A stretch of DNA of 64,000 nt from Sodiomyces alkalinus F11 (Eukaryota; Ascomycota; Sordariomycetes; Glomerellales; Plectosphaerellaceae): positions 1,252,481 to 1,316,480 of the forward strand of contig NW_021167083.1 in NCBI RefSeq assembly GCF_003711515.1. Reading direction: 5' to 3'. Under the pieces are notes generated by a model. It did no database searches, was not told the DNA's origin, and saw only the letters and a list, made by a program, of their open reading frames with translations. Shown piece by piece: positions 22,439-36,530 of the stretch (positions within the stretch are counted from its first letter, which is position 1; every line of letters starts with the position of its first letter). The position numbers and the translations under genes are program-made.

Positions 22439-24961
22439 AGGTAGGTACTGTAGACGCCTTATGTCGTCGTGTTGATGGTCACTTCCTCGTACATTCTTGC
22501 GATAACCTCGACATCGGGTCGTTCCTGCTCTCAAGAGCCACCGGCTGCAACACGTTTGTCACGAGTCGACTCGGGAGGGAAGCGAGAACCCCAAAAGTAC
22601 CTTGACTTAGATGTCTTTGCTTAGTATCACCTCCTCGAATTACATTTTGTTCATTTTAGTCGGTATTTCTCTTACTTTCATTCAAGTCCGGAAAGTCCCC
22701 TACTCTGATGTCAAGCGTTACGGGGTAGTTGAGAACTTGAGCCTCTTCAGCTACGCAACCACAAGCATATACTAACCTAATTGTCAGCCCATTTTAGATG
22801 CCTTGGATAGATTCAGAGATTTTGATATCGGCCTCTCCGGGTCTCTTCCATGTTTCTTGCTCGCAAACATCATCTTCAAAGTACAAGGTCAACAATTGCC
22901 TCTTTCCCCTGATTTCGCGATCCCAAAATTCCATCCTGTTCGCAACCGTAAATCCCATTTTATCGTCGCAGTTTCAATTGCGTCTCCCATCAGGAATAAA
23001 CGATCGCGAATGGCAAAGAAATGTGGCACGTCTCGCTTAGTAGTGTCGTCACACTGGACTTTCGGCCGCGAGTCATGACCAACGACCCTTAAAGTGTATC
23101 CAAGTCCATGGAGTCGGTTCCGCGCTTTCTTGCGTGGGAGATCACTGGAACCGAGATGTTAGACCAAGAAAACGAGACGAAGCGAGTCGGTCGGTAGTTC
23201 GCAAGTCGACGCTCCAACGCAACGGTTATGAAAGGGAAGACCCGCTGAGTCCCAACAAGCAGGGTCGCTAGCAGACACCGGTCGAAAGCCTAGCCCTAGC
23301 AACCCAGAACCAGGGAAAAGCGACTTGGAATTGATGCTGTGTCACCACAACACTGCATGAGCTGCAAGGACAGCCTGGCCTTTCCACTGGGACAAGAGTG
23401 TTCAAAGAAACTCCCAAGATTCCGGCCTCTTGGTTCCGTGGAACCTCGACAAAGCATGTTGTCCCACCGCAATCAACAAGAATACGCCGAGCGTCCTTGT
23501 CTTTGACGGCTCAGAGACCCTTTTTACAGTAGTCTCCGATCCACGTCAACGGCGTCATATTGGGTCACTTTCGCTTGTTACTTAACGACTGCTACCGCAT
23601 TACTGCGATAGACGATCCGTTGTGCTGGGACAAGCATCCAGGGTTGCGTCAAGCCGCAGCTAATTTATAATCCGCATGTTTAAACCTGCTATATGTGTCC
23701 GAGCCCATGAGGCTGTAAAATCGGGCACCTTTAGCATGTGTAACATCAAGACCTTCCAATATTTGGCCAGACAGCACATTTGAGGGCTAGCTGACGGAAA
23801 GACCGACCCAATTTGTCGAACGATGGCAATCTGTTGACGTTTAATGTTCTCTCGGGATACCGATACCTTCATGGTGAGGGAGCTCCAAACCTATTAAAAC
23901 CACGGATAATTACGAACCACATCCGTCCTTCGTATGCCTGTGCGAGCTGGCAACTGCGCCGGAGTTCGGGAACGAAGGCCCGCCGGCCAAGCGGGACCTG
24001 CGTCGGGCGTCAGCCCAAAAGTCTCGTTGTCCCATCTACACGTACTTCATGTCGTGGTCGGGTGGACCTAAGAAGATGCGGGGAAGTGATACAGAATGCA
24101 GAGGGTCGACGCAGAGAGACTGGTCGAAGGCCTACAAAGTACGAAGCACCCACGGATACCTACTCCGTAGTGATCAGCGTTGGAGTTCATCAAGTTGGAG
24201 AAGTGACTTCGACAGAGGCCATCCCAGCTCAGGGACGCATCTCCGAGGATGCAAGGAAATTCCAGCCTCCTGGGCACGTATTAGCGTCGAAATCATACAT
24301 ACGTAGTGTGTCTGACCATTGTCGTAGGAATTTCCTTCGGTTTTCGTTCAGGGGCCTACGTTGTATGTTCATTACCCCACGTTTAGAGAGCATGGCCAGG
24401 ATCATTACCGAAGACGGGGGCAGTCTGATGGAGGTGGCTTGATGATGGTGGCGCTGACCAATGTGCGAAGTGCGTAATTAGCGTATATGTAATTACGGAT
24501 ATTCCGTACATACACTGCGTATCCCAAGTCCTTGCCTACCCATAGGTAAGGTAGGCACATGATTACGTTGTACAACGTACAGACAGACCAACTCCACGAC
24601 GAGAAGAACTACCGTCGATAGCGCGTTCCAGCGATTTATCCAAGTGTCTGAGGAGGAAGCGCCATTGGTTACAACTTACGAAGGGAGCACGAATCATTGA
24701 ACGGCTCGAGCTTAGATGCCGGCCACATATGGATGGCACTACGCGTATGAGGTATGGATCAGCAGGCAATTGAACCGGCTAGGCAAGGTTTCTCTGTCTT
24801 CGACTTCTTCCCCAGTTCGCCCTTGTTCTCCAACTTGCCCCTCTTCTTGCAGTAGCCACTTCCCCGCACGAACGGATAAGCCAGGCGCCCCACCCCACCT
24901 TTTCTCGAGGGGTGTGAACCCCTGTCTGGTCTAAAAACCTTCTAGCGCAACCTTAGCTCAA

Positions 24962-25002
24962 AGGCCCGTGCTTCATGGGCCTAGAAAGTTTCCACTTTCT
25001 AG
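24962..25002. repeat. Two adjacent hairpins
   Basis: AGGCCC/GGGCCT (24962-24967 with 24977-24982, 9-base loop) is followed by CTAGAAAGT/ACTTTCTAG (24981-24989 with 24994-25002, loop TTCC). The two stems share two bases, so they compete or stack. The position is in gene-free DNA and the function is unknown. Confidence 0.75.
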
Positions 25003-26906
25003 ATACTTTGGACGCCGTATCGCCAAGAGCTGCTTGCCATGTCCTGATCCGGCCCAGGGTCCCGGGCAGGTACCCGAACGTCACTGGCTGACCACCTTCA
25101 TCGTTCGCTACGGCCCGAAATCCCAAATTAAGACCAGAAAATGACCCACCTTTCTTTTTCCAGCCAATCGTGATGCGCAACCAGATGCGTGTACGTATCT
25201 ACGTAGCCACCTGGTACGTACGTTTTGCGAGCATGTCTCATCCTGAATGCCCTTTTTGTCTACAAATCCACGCAATCCAGGCTGCAATCCTACGACTCTT
25301 ACCTCTTTCTGTATACCTGATAATAAGGGAAAAGAGAAAGGGGAAAGGCTGTACGAAGTAGAAAACCGTTTGGGCGAGGAAAAAAACAAAGAGCCCAGCG
25401 AGCGGGAGGATTGGCTTGGCTCCACGAAATCGATCGTAGCTCCAAACGCCAACGCCCCGAAGGTGCAACTCCTCCGGCTTACACTTGACTTACACATCAC
25501 GGCCCCAGACGCCCACCCCCATCTTAATCGCCCAACATGAGCCATCTACCGGCCGGGGCCCACCCTAAATCATTGGCAGCCGAAGGCTGAAGAGGCCCTT
25601 CCGGGGGGGGGGGGGAGTGTGTGCAAAGATGGAGCCTCCGGGCAAGCCCAAACGCTGGAGAGGAGTATGTACTCCTGGAGAGAGAAGAGAACCAACACAG
25701 CCTCGGCTTCATTTACGTTTTCATGCCAGTGCCGTTAATATCGACACGACTTGGTCAGGTCTCGTGACTACGGGGTAGAGGGGGACTCGCTTCGTCAGCG
25801 GGACCAGACCACGCTGAGCTTTGAGTGGCTGGATGCGTCTCCATCGACCTTTGCTGATACCCACCCTTTCCCGTGTCTGCGTAGCCGCGCGACTTTTTTT
25901 CTCTCTTCTTTTTTCTTCTTCTTTTTTTTCGTCACTTTTCTCAGCCGAGTACGACTCTGGCTGGGTGGTATTGCGGGAAGAGGGCCACGAAGTTACGTCG
26001 TGGCAGTGGTTCATGCAATAGTTTCCAATATTTTGGGGCATTTTGAGGCCTCCTCAACGTCACGTGGACCACGTTACGCACTCTGGGACAGAACGCGGTG
26101 GCGAAGTCGAGAGGTTAACACGAGAGAAGAGTCAAAGTGAGCGGGTCGATGATGTCTCCAGTCCCATTTCAATGTATTTCTCTTGGGAGATTTTGTACTT
26201 GGTTTTTTGTCTCTCATCTGCACGTGATGATTCTGGTATTGGCACATGAAGGTGGTAATACACGAGGAATTTTCCATATTCATCCACTGGGAACTCTGAG
26301 ATGTCGTCCTGTCCCTGAAGGTCTGCAGCCGCCTGCTCCCTGTCCCGTCCTCCCAAAAAGCTGCCGTTATCGTCGTCATCCTGGGTATTTCATCCTTTTC
26401 GTGCCATATCATGCTCCCTTCCTTTCATTTACAGGTAAAGCATAGAAAAATAAGAAAGGACCTCCAACCCCTAAATGCTGCTTGAACCATGGAAGTTTCA
26501 GAAATCCGCCCCAATCATCTCCTGCGTAACGCCCAAAATATGAACAACCCCTGTTCACGGTTTTTTTTTCTTTTCCCGGCTCCTTTTCCCTTGCACCAAG
26601 AGTCTTTGGTGGGTTGGGGAGCAAGACCAAAAGCAGAAGACCTAGCGAACCCCAATGTAACATATTTGTGGCAACAACCCCACCCAAATAAGAAATAGGA
26701 AAAAAAAAGCGGTGAAAAATATATGACAAGAAGTGAAGAGAAAATAAAAACATAGACGGCAGGAAATTTGCCCAGCCAGCGTAGCGGGCGTCCTGTCGAC
26801 CGGGAAAAAGCGGGAGAAGAGGGTGTTGGGGAAAAAGGGGGGGCCATGCCGAGACGGGTTGATTGCCAAGCCCGGAATATCAGTTAGACAGGGCCCCTCC
26901 ACCCTC

Positions 26907-29593
26907 TCAGTGAACGTAGAAACCAGCGTCCATGGGTGGTGGTTGGGCGCCGAGCATGCCGTACTCCATTTGGATCATCTGCTCGTTGACATTGAAGGCG
27001 CCAAAGTCAACGCCCCCCGGGGGCCCGGCCTGGGGCGATTGTTGTTGGGCTTGGTGCTGGGCCTGGGCCTGGGCGTCCTGAGAGGCATCACCCTCAGCCC
27101 CGTTGCCACCACTCCAGTACATGCCGTCCAGGTCCCACAGGCCGTGCTGGTCCAGCATGCCCATCATGCCCATGCCCTCGGGCTCCAGACCGATGGGGGA
27201 CATGTGGAGGTCGGCGGCCTCGGCGGCCATGATCATGGTGTTTTGCTCCGCACCCATCGCTTGCAGGACGGGGCTCTGGCTCTGGCTCTCGCTGCGGAGG
27301 TTGGGGTGGCGCGAGGCCTCGTACATGCGCCAGACGACCTCGCGGCTGCGGCGTGCCGCCATGGACCAGTCCTCCATGGCCTCGAGCAGGTCCAGGATGG
27401 TCTCGATCTGCTTGTTCCACTCGGGCACCCGGGGGCTGTTCCACTGCCAGAAGATGCTAACGAGGGGGACCATAGCCGCCTGGTACAGAAACCACACGGC
27501 ATTCCACCCGGACATTTGGTTCCGGGACCACTCGCGCGAGACGTCCTCGATGGTCTGCTTGGCAAGCTCGCGGCACGTCTCGATGGCTGCGATATCCTGT
27601 TCGGCGACGTGGGCGAGCACGAGGCCGCTGTTGCTCGTGCTGTTGGCCAAGCTGAGAAGCACAGGGCGGTGCAGGAGCATGCGGAGGTTCTGGTAGCGCC
27701 ACTTCATAATGCACCGGGCGATGTACAGGGGCTCGGCGCAGGGGTCGGTCGTCCGCAGCAGCCAGGGGAGGTTGCTATACCAGTTGACCAGCTGGCCGTC
27801 GAGGTTGCACCTGTCTTCGGTGTGGAGGAGCGGCGAGATGGCGAGCATGTCCTGGATCTGAGTGGCGATTTTGCAGAACTTGATGTTCTCAATCAGGGGG
27901 AGTACACCCGCATGCTGGGCAGAATCCCGGGCCTATTGTGGGGGGTTAATATATTTCTTGCCTTCTCGAACCATCCAATGCCCACGATTTATATAGGATA
28001 TATGGGGACCGCGGGTCATGTGTTCGATCGTATTGCTTATGGGTCATGTGAATTGCTTACCTGATTAATGCCGAACTCAGGGGGCCGAATGTTGATCGCA
28101 GGGCCCCATCGCCCAAATGATGGCCGCCCCATGGTCGTAGTGGCCCAGGTGTCTAGGCAGAACAAGCTCCACCAGGTCCGCCTCCGGGTTTCGGCAGCAG
28201 CCACGTCGTTGGAGCTCTGGGCCAGGCTCTCCCGATGAAGGCCGAGGGCACTGGCCATGCGGACGGCGGCTCCCAGAACGGCGTTGGCCATGTTGGGGCG
28301 GTTAATGTAGTGCAAGTAGTAACCGCCGATGATGGCGAGGGCCTGTACTGTCTCAATATGGCTGCTTCCGAAGGCATCCATTGGCAGGTGCTGCATGGCG
28401 CGATTGTAGTAGTTGACGTGGTTGTAGTCGTCCGACTTCATGCCGACAATGCTGCCCATTGCAAAAACCATGTTGAGCAGGGCGAGCCAGGGAGGGTCGA
28501 AGCGCTGGCCTTCCAGGTAGTCGGCGCGGAACGCCGCCTCGTCCAGCATGGGAATGAAGACGTGAATTCGCTTGAAGTAGGCATCGATGAGAGTCTGGCC
28601 CTTCCAAGACCACGGGATCCGCTGAGCATCATTGGGGGAAGAAGCCAGCGGCTGGCGGACTGAGAGGTTGTGTGCTGGCTCGGACGTGTTGAGCGGGGTG
28701 GTGAGTTGAGTGCGCAGTGCCGGTTGCACTTTGAGCATGCACATCAAGGCGGCCTTGATGGAGGACGCACCCAGATACGATGAGGAGCGGTCAACGGATA
28801 GCGAGAGGGCATTGACGTCGTCGGCCTCGATGGGGATGGAGTCGCGGCCGCGGCGCTCCTCGTCCCACTCGGTGTCGCGGTCAGGCATCTGCTCGAGGCT
28901 GGAGAGCGGTTCCGAGCAAGAGCCGAGAGGAGATTCGAGATCCTGGGAGATCGGAGAGGTGTTAAGCGGAGGTGATGGTAGAGCTGTGGCCGAAGTGTCG
29001 ATAACGGGACGCTCGACGAGATTGAGAAGCTCTTGCCGCGAAAGGGGGAGGAGTGATTGAACTTCGTGGTTGGGATAGAGGCGCCTTAGAATAGACCGGC
29101 ACTCTTCGAGGGACTGGGATAGTGCCTCGAGAGTCTTTCGTGAAGGAATAACACGCTGTCTGTGCTTGTCGTAGAAACATCTCTTGGGCGCTCTGCTGGA
29201 TAGGCACTGTCCGCATGGTTGCTGGCCATCACATCGGCTGTGCAGGGTAAAGTTTAGCTGCTAGTCCATGGCACGCTTGGGGCGAGCACAATGCTGGAGG
29301 GGACTCCGAATAGAGCGAAAAAGGGAGCGGGAAATCAAGGCTGATTACTCACATTTTCCTTCTCTTGCACTCGGCACAGGCATGTGGTGTTGTGATTCTC
29401 TTCGTTGCGGTGGCTCCAGGTGCCTTTGCGTTTCCTTGGGAGTCGGTAGCCGGCTTCCGGGGAGTGACTCCTTGAACTGCAGTGTGCCGTATGAGCGGGC
29501 TGGACTTCGATACAAGAGCCTCTCGGGGAGGAAGTAGCACTCACAGGTATGGAACATACCACCCTGAGTAGGGATGGGAATGGATGGCGCCAT
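26907..29593 (-). CDS. Zn(II)2Cys6 transcription factor with fungal-specific middle domain
   Basis: Four exons: 29593-29545, 29476-29353, 29237-28061, 27932-26907, 791 residues. The binuclear zinc cluster is split by intron 2: C50, C53, C60, C66, C69 and C78 (CAECKRRK then IRCDGQQPCGQC). A linker DKHRQRVIPSRKTLEALSQS follows. The fungal_trans regulatory domain spans ~250-560 (FAMGSIVGMKSDDYNHVNYY, ALGLHRES, RRRTWWSLFCLDTW), with a further conserved C-terminal part (DLVNWY-like region, SGWNAVWFLYQAAMVPL) and a Gln/Gly/Met-rich acidic tail likely to activate transcription. It resembles carbon-source regulators; a COL-26/BglR-like identity is possible but from memory only. It is flanked by two deserts, which fits a gene with large regulatory regions. 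Confidence 0.85.
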
Positions 29594-32500
29594 GATGATG
29601 CCTGGTTCGCGGCCTGTGGCCAGATAGAAGTCCTAAGGGGGGGATGTTGCAATGAAAACGGACGCTGGAATGTGAGAAGAAGTGTGCCGTGGAAGAAAGA
29701 AGATGAACCGAGTTATAGATAGAAGTCGACGGCAACAATGAAGAGTGTGATCTCAAAGTTGGATAGAGAACCAGCCGGCCTGTCAGAGCTGATGATGAAG
29801 GGGGGCGGATTCTAATATATCTCGATATAAATAACAGCCATACGGGATATGAATCTCTTGACAGAAGGCTGGTCGGCATCCAGAGGGGCGTCTTCCGGGG
29901 GGCCGGCGAGTCCAGGTGGATACACGGTCATGACCAGGGGGGCGACCTATAGCAGACATGGTATAAGAATGGGCAAGGGAGATGGCAAGCAGTGGGATCC
30001 CGTACCTCGTAGATTGGCCAAGGGGGGCGGGTCCATGGCTTGTGTGGAGATTGAGTGCCGGTTTGAACCAGGGCGGCCTGGGGAGTTGTGGGGAAGAGAG
30101 ACGACATGTTGAGACTGAGAATCGGCTTCCCTCTCCTGATTTACCTGGCCAATAGGAAAAGGTGCTCTTTGGCCGGGAGCGGCTACACGGGCACGATTCG
30201 ATTCGACGGCCGTCTATTCGTGGCGTCGTTTCAAGCTTGGGTCGAGGACAGGGATCCAGGCAACCTGGATCCGTTAGCCTGTCCCACACTGCGTCAGGCG
30301 TCTTGCTTCGACACAGCAGCAAAGCTCAGCACGCACCAGCGCCAGCAACCAGCATCAGCACCATCTGGGGGGTCCAATGTGAGCCAGTCTGCATCTGAGG
30401 TCAGAGCCAGACTCCTCACGATGAGGGGGAAAGAGGGAGAGGGCGAGATGCTCAGCCTCGAGATCACGCGCATGACGGTAATTAACAAGCACCCATACAT
30501 CACACCACCCTGTGTCACGCACCACGTAGGTACGGAGTCCAGGCGGATAGATATATATTACATGATGGACTGGATGATCCGGGGGAAGCGGGTTTGCGAG
30601 GAGAACTCACACGAGGCAGAAGCGTGGATAAAGCTTGACGGACACGCCCATTGGCGAAGGCCGGCAGCCAGCTTCTGGAGACAGCGGAGACTCAGACTGT
30701 CATATCAAAGAGAGCGCTTCGGTAACGCGGGCTCATGGGCTGTTCCGATATTCGCAGTCTCCTTTGTCCTGGGGAAGCACCTACACATGACGTGCATGAT
30801 ATGATCTTGGTAGCGTGAAGCGGCAGTGGATTGTATTAGACGACGGGAACGCCGTCGAGAGGTCCGAATAGAGGACTACCGGAATACCTCGTACCTAGTT
30901 GAGGTGGGGGAAGATGCCATGATGCGGGATCTGTGGGGAGAGGAAGAGGAAGATGTGGAGGGACAAAGGCGGAGAGGGAAGCTAGGGAAGCCGGGTGCAT
31001 GTGGAAAAGGTCCACTAGCAGCGTTTAGTGAGGGCTAGTTCAGGTAGACGGGAATTTGTGGAGGGAGATGATGGGGAAGGCGGGGTGGCGTGTGTGTGGA
31101 TGCTTCATGTGGTTTTGGTAAAAGGTGTGGTTGAATGGTGGTTTTGCATTGTGAGAAGTAAGAAACGGGCGACGAGATGAGATCAAAGGGGGAACGAGTC
31201 GAGTGGAGTCGTCGGAGTCGTCATGCATAAGGTAAGCTTGGGAGTACGTACTCAGGTACCGTTGCACGAGGTGCCTAGATGTGGGGAAATGACCCACTCC
31301 TATGCAGCATAAACGGCTGGGATCCCCGGCCGGGGCTTGTGCGGGGCCACCGAGGCACCGACAAGACGGGTACGTACCCCGAAGTACCGCACTGAATCCC
31401 CTCGCTTAACCCATGTCAAATTAGCGTTGCGCACAAGCGTACCGATTAGCCGTTGCATATTCGCCAGCTGTTATCAGATGTCATCCGTTAATATCCCAAC
31501 CATGAAAGTCATTTTCCCCCGAAGCTCTATGCCTTGTTATGCAATGAAATTGGGACATGTGGAAAGGCCCAATGGGTACACAAAATAAGGTAATCAGGAC
31601 GACGTACGAAGTACTTTTGTAGGACTAAGGTACGAATTAGTACCCGTATACCTACTGCAATTGGATGCGAATATTAACTAAGCAGTTTGAGATACCCGTT
31701 TTGGTCTTGGCTTGTGTACACGGAGTACGAATACGGAGTGTTCAGATCTGATTTGTTGTGCCTTCCCTTGGCGCCCCTTTCCCCGTGCGGTGTAGTCCTT
31801 TCTCCGTCTTCGGCCTTCTTTCACTTCTCTTGAAGAGTTCGAACTTCCATTGTTCTCTTTGTCCCCGCCCCATAATTACCCCTCCGCCGCCACCAAAATC
31901 TGCCACAGATCGTGGCCCCGAGACCGCCTTCCCCAGCCAATCGCATGTTTTATACTGGAGGATGGCTTGCGATCGTTCATCGTTCAGTGCCGCCTTAGTC
32001 CCTGTACCGCTGATCTACGTTGTAGGGACACTGTTCGTGGCGCTCACCTTTGTACGAAGCACCTAATTATTCGTACATCGGACCTACGCCGTAAGTCTAA
32101 TGTTGAATCATATCAGAGTTTGTCCTCATCTCATTTCTCCCTTTTGCCATTTCGCAATTACGTTGTACGAAATAGGCACGGCCGTTCTCCTTGCTGTTGT
32201 AACTTATGTAGGTAGTCTGCTGTGAAATTAAGGTCCAGCAACGTGAGCACCAGGGGCAGTACATACATAGGCTATTTTCTCCACCGAACGACGGCGTCAC
32301 GCCCTAAAAAAGGCACGATTCCGACAACGGCAATGACCCGTCCTTGGAAGGGCACTCGAACCGCCTGCGACAAGGCTCTGCCCTGCTGTGCTCAGATGAT
32401 TTGATGACTTGTCTATGCGGAGACCTCAGCCGTCAGTCCTTCCCATTCGGGAGATCGTCCCACTGGTAGACACCAGTTTGTTTTTCTCATTTCCTCCCCG

Positions 32501-35500
32501 CCATGACTTTTCTTTTTCTTTCTCGAAGACGCGCTACTTTGTTCTGGCGTGCACGTCTCCAACAAAGACAGTGTAGGGGAACCCATGTCTGTTGATCTCT
32601 TATGGGTACGTACTTCGCACACCCTCCTCTAGGTACCTTATGTAAGGTACTTGAGACGATCCCATTCACCGGGTACGAAGTCCTATGTTAGGTAAGGTAT
32701 TTGTAACTCTTTCTCGCCATTCCCTTCATTGTTTCATATTAAAGATCGGATTATTTTATGGAATTTCCGCCACCACTGGGCAATCTACCTCCTACTTCTA
32801 CCTCCTACCAACTTTTTCCGTTCTTAATTTCCCAATCGCGCTACGCAACATCGACCTGTATTGCCTCATCTACTCCGTGCTTCTAGGCCCAGCCTGATGG
32901 TCCTCAATTTCCCTCCCCACGCTTCTGTGGTCCTCGGTTACGGCCGTACGGGTCGTCGTTAACCTCCCCGCTCTTCATTGCCTGGGCCTGACAAGGCTGG
33001 GGCACTTATTCAATGGGCTTCAAACTTGGCTGGAACTCGGCTCAAAACCATGGTGCAAAAATCAAGGAAATGTTACCGTAATTAGTGCCTGAACTGATTG
33101 TGGAACCCAATGTCACACCAACACCACATGTTTGTTTTGTCTCACACCTTTTTCCTTTTTCCTTTTTATTTTATTTTACTATTATTATCCATTGCCTTCA
33201 TTCTCGCTTCAGGGCGCATTTTAAAAAGCCTCGACGCTCTTGTCTCGTATGCGCATTGCAAAACTGTATGAAACGCTGCCTTCGGTTTCTTAGTGCATGA
33301 TGGTTCGTCGCTTGCTTCATGTTGGCTAATAACATGAAAGAAAAAGAAAAGAGAAAAAGTGACCATCTCAGATTTCATACCTCTAATTACCGAGTATTAT
33401 GTATTGATACACATTAGCATTCAATTTGGACCTCGTATGTATGTAATTATACCTTTTGGCTGTCCGTAGTGTACTTCGTCCTCACCGACTTCCCCACTTT
33501 CTCGGCTTCTGATCATTAGCCCCAGTTGTGATTGTGACATGCATTCGTGCCTGGCGTGAGTACCTTGCTGATCCATTGCCCCCTACCTGGCTCGGTCTAC
33601 AACAAGATCTAAACTCTTATAGGACGTCCCGGGCTCTTTACATCCAATACCGGGGCGTTGAGTTCCTAGAAAGGTCGAAGCTCTCCGAAAATTGGCGCCG
33701 GGTTTCGGATAATACGAAGACTTGCCAAGAGTCCAGGATGAACGCATGCAAGCCGTACCCTGGGCTTTTATCCTTCTCCCCGTCTTTGGATGTACTTCGT
33801 ACCTATTCGTAGGTACGTGATTCTGCGTAGCCAAGCTTACTCACACATTTATCAGATCGAGACCATTTCCCTTTTCGTCAATATAACCGGATTAGGGTGG
33901 TGGTTCATCAAAAGTTCTTGGTGACTCAAATGTCAGAGTGTCCTGACTCCTCCTGGCATGTACTCAGTAGCGTTTCATTGCCAACTCATGAGAGAACCCG
34001 TAACGCTTTCCCAGCTCCTTGGCTAGGCGTCCGCAAGTGGCAATAATATCATGTCCTTGCATTAACCCTATCCTCCTCTCGTGCCTGTTGCATGACACTC
34101 AGGGTACGGACGAGGCACTGTCACATGCGCTCGCACACTAATTTCTCCAGATGCTCCGATTTCAATGAAGAATGGGCAGAAGAAAGAAACAAAAATGAGA
34201 TTTCCTGCCCACATGGCACCGAACCAGACTTGCTTCTGGTCTGGGACCTGGTACGTTAGCTCAGGCGAGGCTCTACTCGGTACCTTCGGACATCAGACAG
34301 CACCATTACGGGGTACTTCGTTTGTAACGCGTCCTCGGGTTACCTTTGTCAAGGAACCCCTTCATAAAGGTACTCAGGTTGAGTCTTCATTAATCAAGGT
34401 ACGCTCCGCCGCTAGCCGCTTGGTTGCTTTGCCCGCACGTTGCCTGCAAAAAGTCGGTCTCCCGGCGTCGCAGTGTCCCAGCGCATAACGCATGGTCACC
34501 TTCAACCTCGTGGTCGTAATTGAAAATCTCACCCGTCACGCTCTCAATTTCGCTAAATCGAACAGCATTTTCCCCGAATGTGATGCTGACAGCATCCTTA
34601 ATGCCACTTCCTGGGGAAGTCAGAAGTATTCCCACAAGCGAAGCCGTACGCCGTACTTCACATGGCCCCCTCAATCCTGGTTCCCCAAATATATTGACTG
34701 TGGCAATATAGCCCTCTGCCGGGGTACGTTGGTCGCTCCATCTCTCGCCTCTTTTCCCCGCCAGGGTCTCATTATCTGGATCTGACAGCACATGGAGTCT
34801 TGCTTCTGGCGGCCGTCTGCTTGTCCCCGCTCCCATACGTGCCTTGGGGAACACTCCATAATGGACCCTGTCGAGTCTGACATGCTAACACATGACTCGA
34901 AAGCTTACAGTCGTTTCCCCGCGGCACAAGGTAGGCGGATCGCCGTAATACATTCTCTACAGGGTAAAACACCGTTGGAGAAGTGGGAGCTCGAAGACCG
35001 TCTCCAAAAGGATCTGCAAAAGAAGACGGACGTCTGAATGGTCACGGGCGAGAGCCTTGAGCCACTCAACACGTGGCTGGTGGAAAGCCAGGAACGCTCG
35101 CCCCATCCTGTCGACAGCCCCTCGAAGGTCACGGATCAACGGGATCGCTCAGGAACCTGGCTGACTGGAACCACAAACCAACATTCGATATCTGCACCTC
35201 TACTCCCTAGACCTCACCCACTCAACTGACTTCGTACACCGCCACGTATAGTACGTCTTAGCTTTGTCTTCTTCTCCGTAATTACCCCAGCTTTAGACCA
35301 TCAGCTCGAAGCTCACCTGACTGACCCCAGTGGCTCGGTCACGACCATCTCCCCGGCCTATCCGAACTCGGTTCCTTTCCGTACGGATCCGGTCCGTGCT
35401 AGACTCGCCTCTGACCACACATAGGTCATCTCAGGTAGAAGGAGGACCTAGGGACACCACTCATTTCTCTTTCCGGACTCCGACTCGGCCCTAAAACTTG

Positions 35501-36509
35501 CTGTCTGAAAATTCAGATGAACCACTCTTTCAGTCAGCAGTTTGTCATGTGTGCAGAACCTGGTTACCGATATTAATTATATTAAATTACAACTCTTTTA
35601 GCTCATGCTCCCCGTTTCGACTGGGCTGGTCGAGGGCCGCGGCGGCCGCCCGTCATAGGGGTCACTATCACGGCTCGGCCACGCCTATGCCACGCCTAAG
35701 CCACTCTTCACCTACAACGTACAGCGAGATATTTGTAGGCACGATGACTCCGGTGGCTTAACATCTATACATACATGGGCGCCCTTACCAAGACCAACCT
35801 TCTACCAAGGACGTCTCAGTCTCAGAAGCCAAGACAGGCAGCCGCGATGAACTCAGCGCGAATAAGCTAACAGCCGATGACACGTACAACGTACTTATCC
35901 GGGCATCAGCGGGCGCACGGCACCATGCAGTACGTGTCACCCGCCAGCTACCTTGTACGTATTCTTTTGACGCGCTTTCTTCAATGCTCGGGATACTTCC
36001 CGAAGCCAAGTCATTTCCCGCAGAAAGATTGTCAGGGGGCGGGCTGGCTCCGAAAGCCTCGCATTTACTGGCTGTCCTTCAACCCGCCCCCGCCCGGCGT
36101 GGGCCCCCAGGGGGAAAAGATGGTGAGGGGCGCGAGGCTGCCCTGTTTTGCCGCTGAAAAAAAAAAGAAGAAGGAAAAAAAGGGCACTCAGATGTAGACT
36201 ACGTACTTCGTACGTACCTACTCCTTCATGTGCCTGTAACCACAACGTGCACGCACTGCTATTGGGATGACGTCGTCTGCCAGGCCAGCCGGGCCAGTCT
36301 GATGTCATCACATCGACGAGAAGCCCCTACTCTGGAGATTGGTCTCCCTTCGCTACCTAGAACTGAAAGCCGCTATCTCTGAATATGGCCACCGGCATAG
36401 GGCTGGTTTGCCCATGACATTTTCGCAATGCGACGTCTTCATGTCCGCAAAACTCGAACTCGTCCATCAGGGGAACACATGATCTTACCTGCTCATCGTT
36501 CGTCTCTTG

Positions 36510-36530
36510 CCTACCTTAACCTAAGGTAGG
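36510..36530. repeat. Short inverted repeat CCTACCTTA/TAAGGTAGG
   Basis: Nine-base perfect arms (36510-36518, 36522-36530) around ACC, followed by TAGGTACC. It is of the same word family as the inverted repeat at 22402-22438. Confidence 0.75.

Larger units (their letters stand above)
22003..26906. other. Gene desert between the HEI10-type and Zn-cluster genes
   Basis: 4.9 kb without a supportable gene. Contents seen: a 14-bp perfect inverted repeat (22402-22438), a pair of adjacent hairpins (24962-25002), a G run (about 25601-25614), and T-rich tracts (25890-25930, 26560-26580). A 94-codon ORF just upstream of HEI10 (22007-22291, minus) is probably leader. ORFs of 209 codons (23813-24442, plus) and others lack recognisable motifs or splice-supported extension. 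No tRNA or snRNA was recognised. Confidence 0.5.

Noticed and set aside
23460..23560. Short minus-strand stretch resembling a protein (DKDARRILVDCGG)
   Set aside because: It has no start codon, is closed by stops on both sides and cannot be joined to other coding sequence by obvious splice sites.
26823..28064. 413-codon plus-strand ORF opposite the Zn-cluster gene
   Set aside because: It mirrors the GC-rich codons of the real minus-strand exon 4, and its sequence is repetitive (Leu/Gly/Val/His) with no domain; the minus strand codes for a recognisable factor.
30088..30804. 238-codon plus ORF upstream of the Zn-cluster gene
   Set aside because: No recognisable motif or conserved pattern; probably a chance frame in promoter or leader DNA. 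Kept only as a note under the desert.
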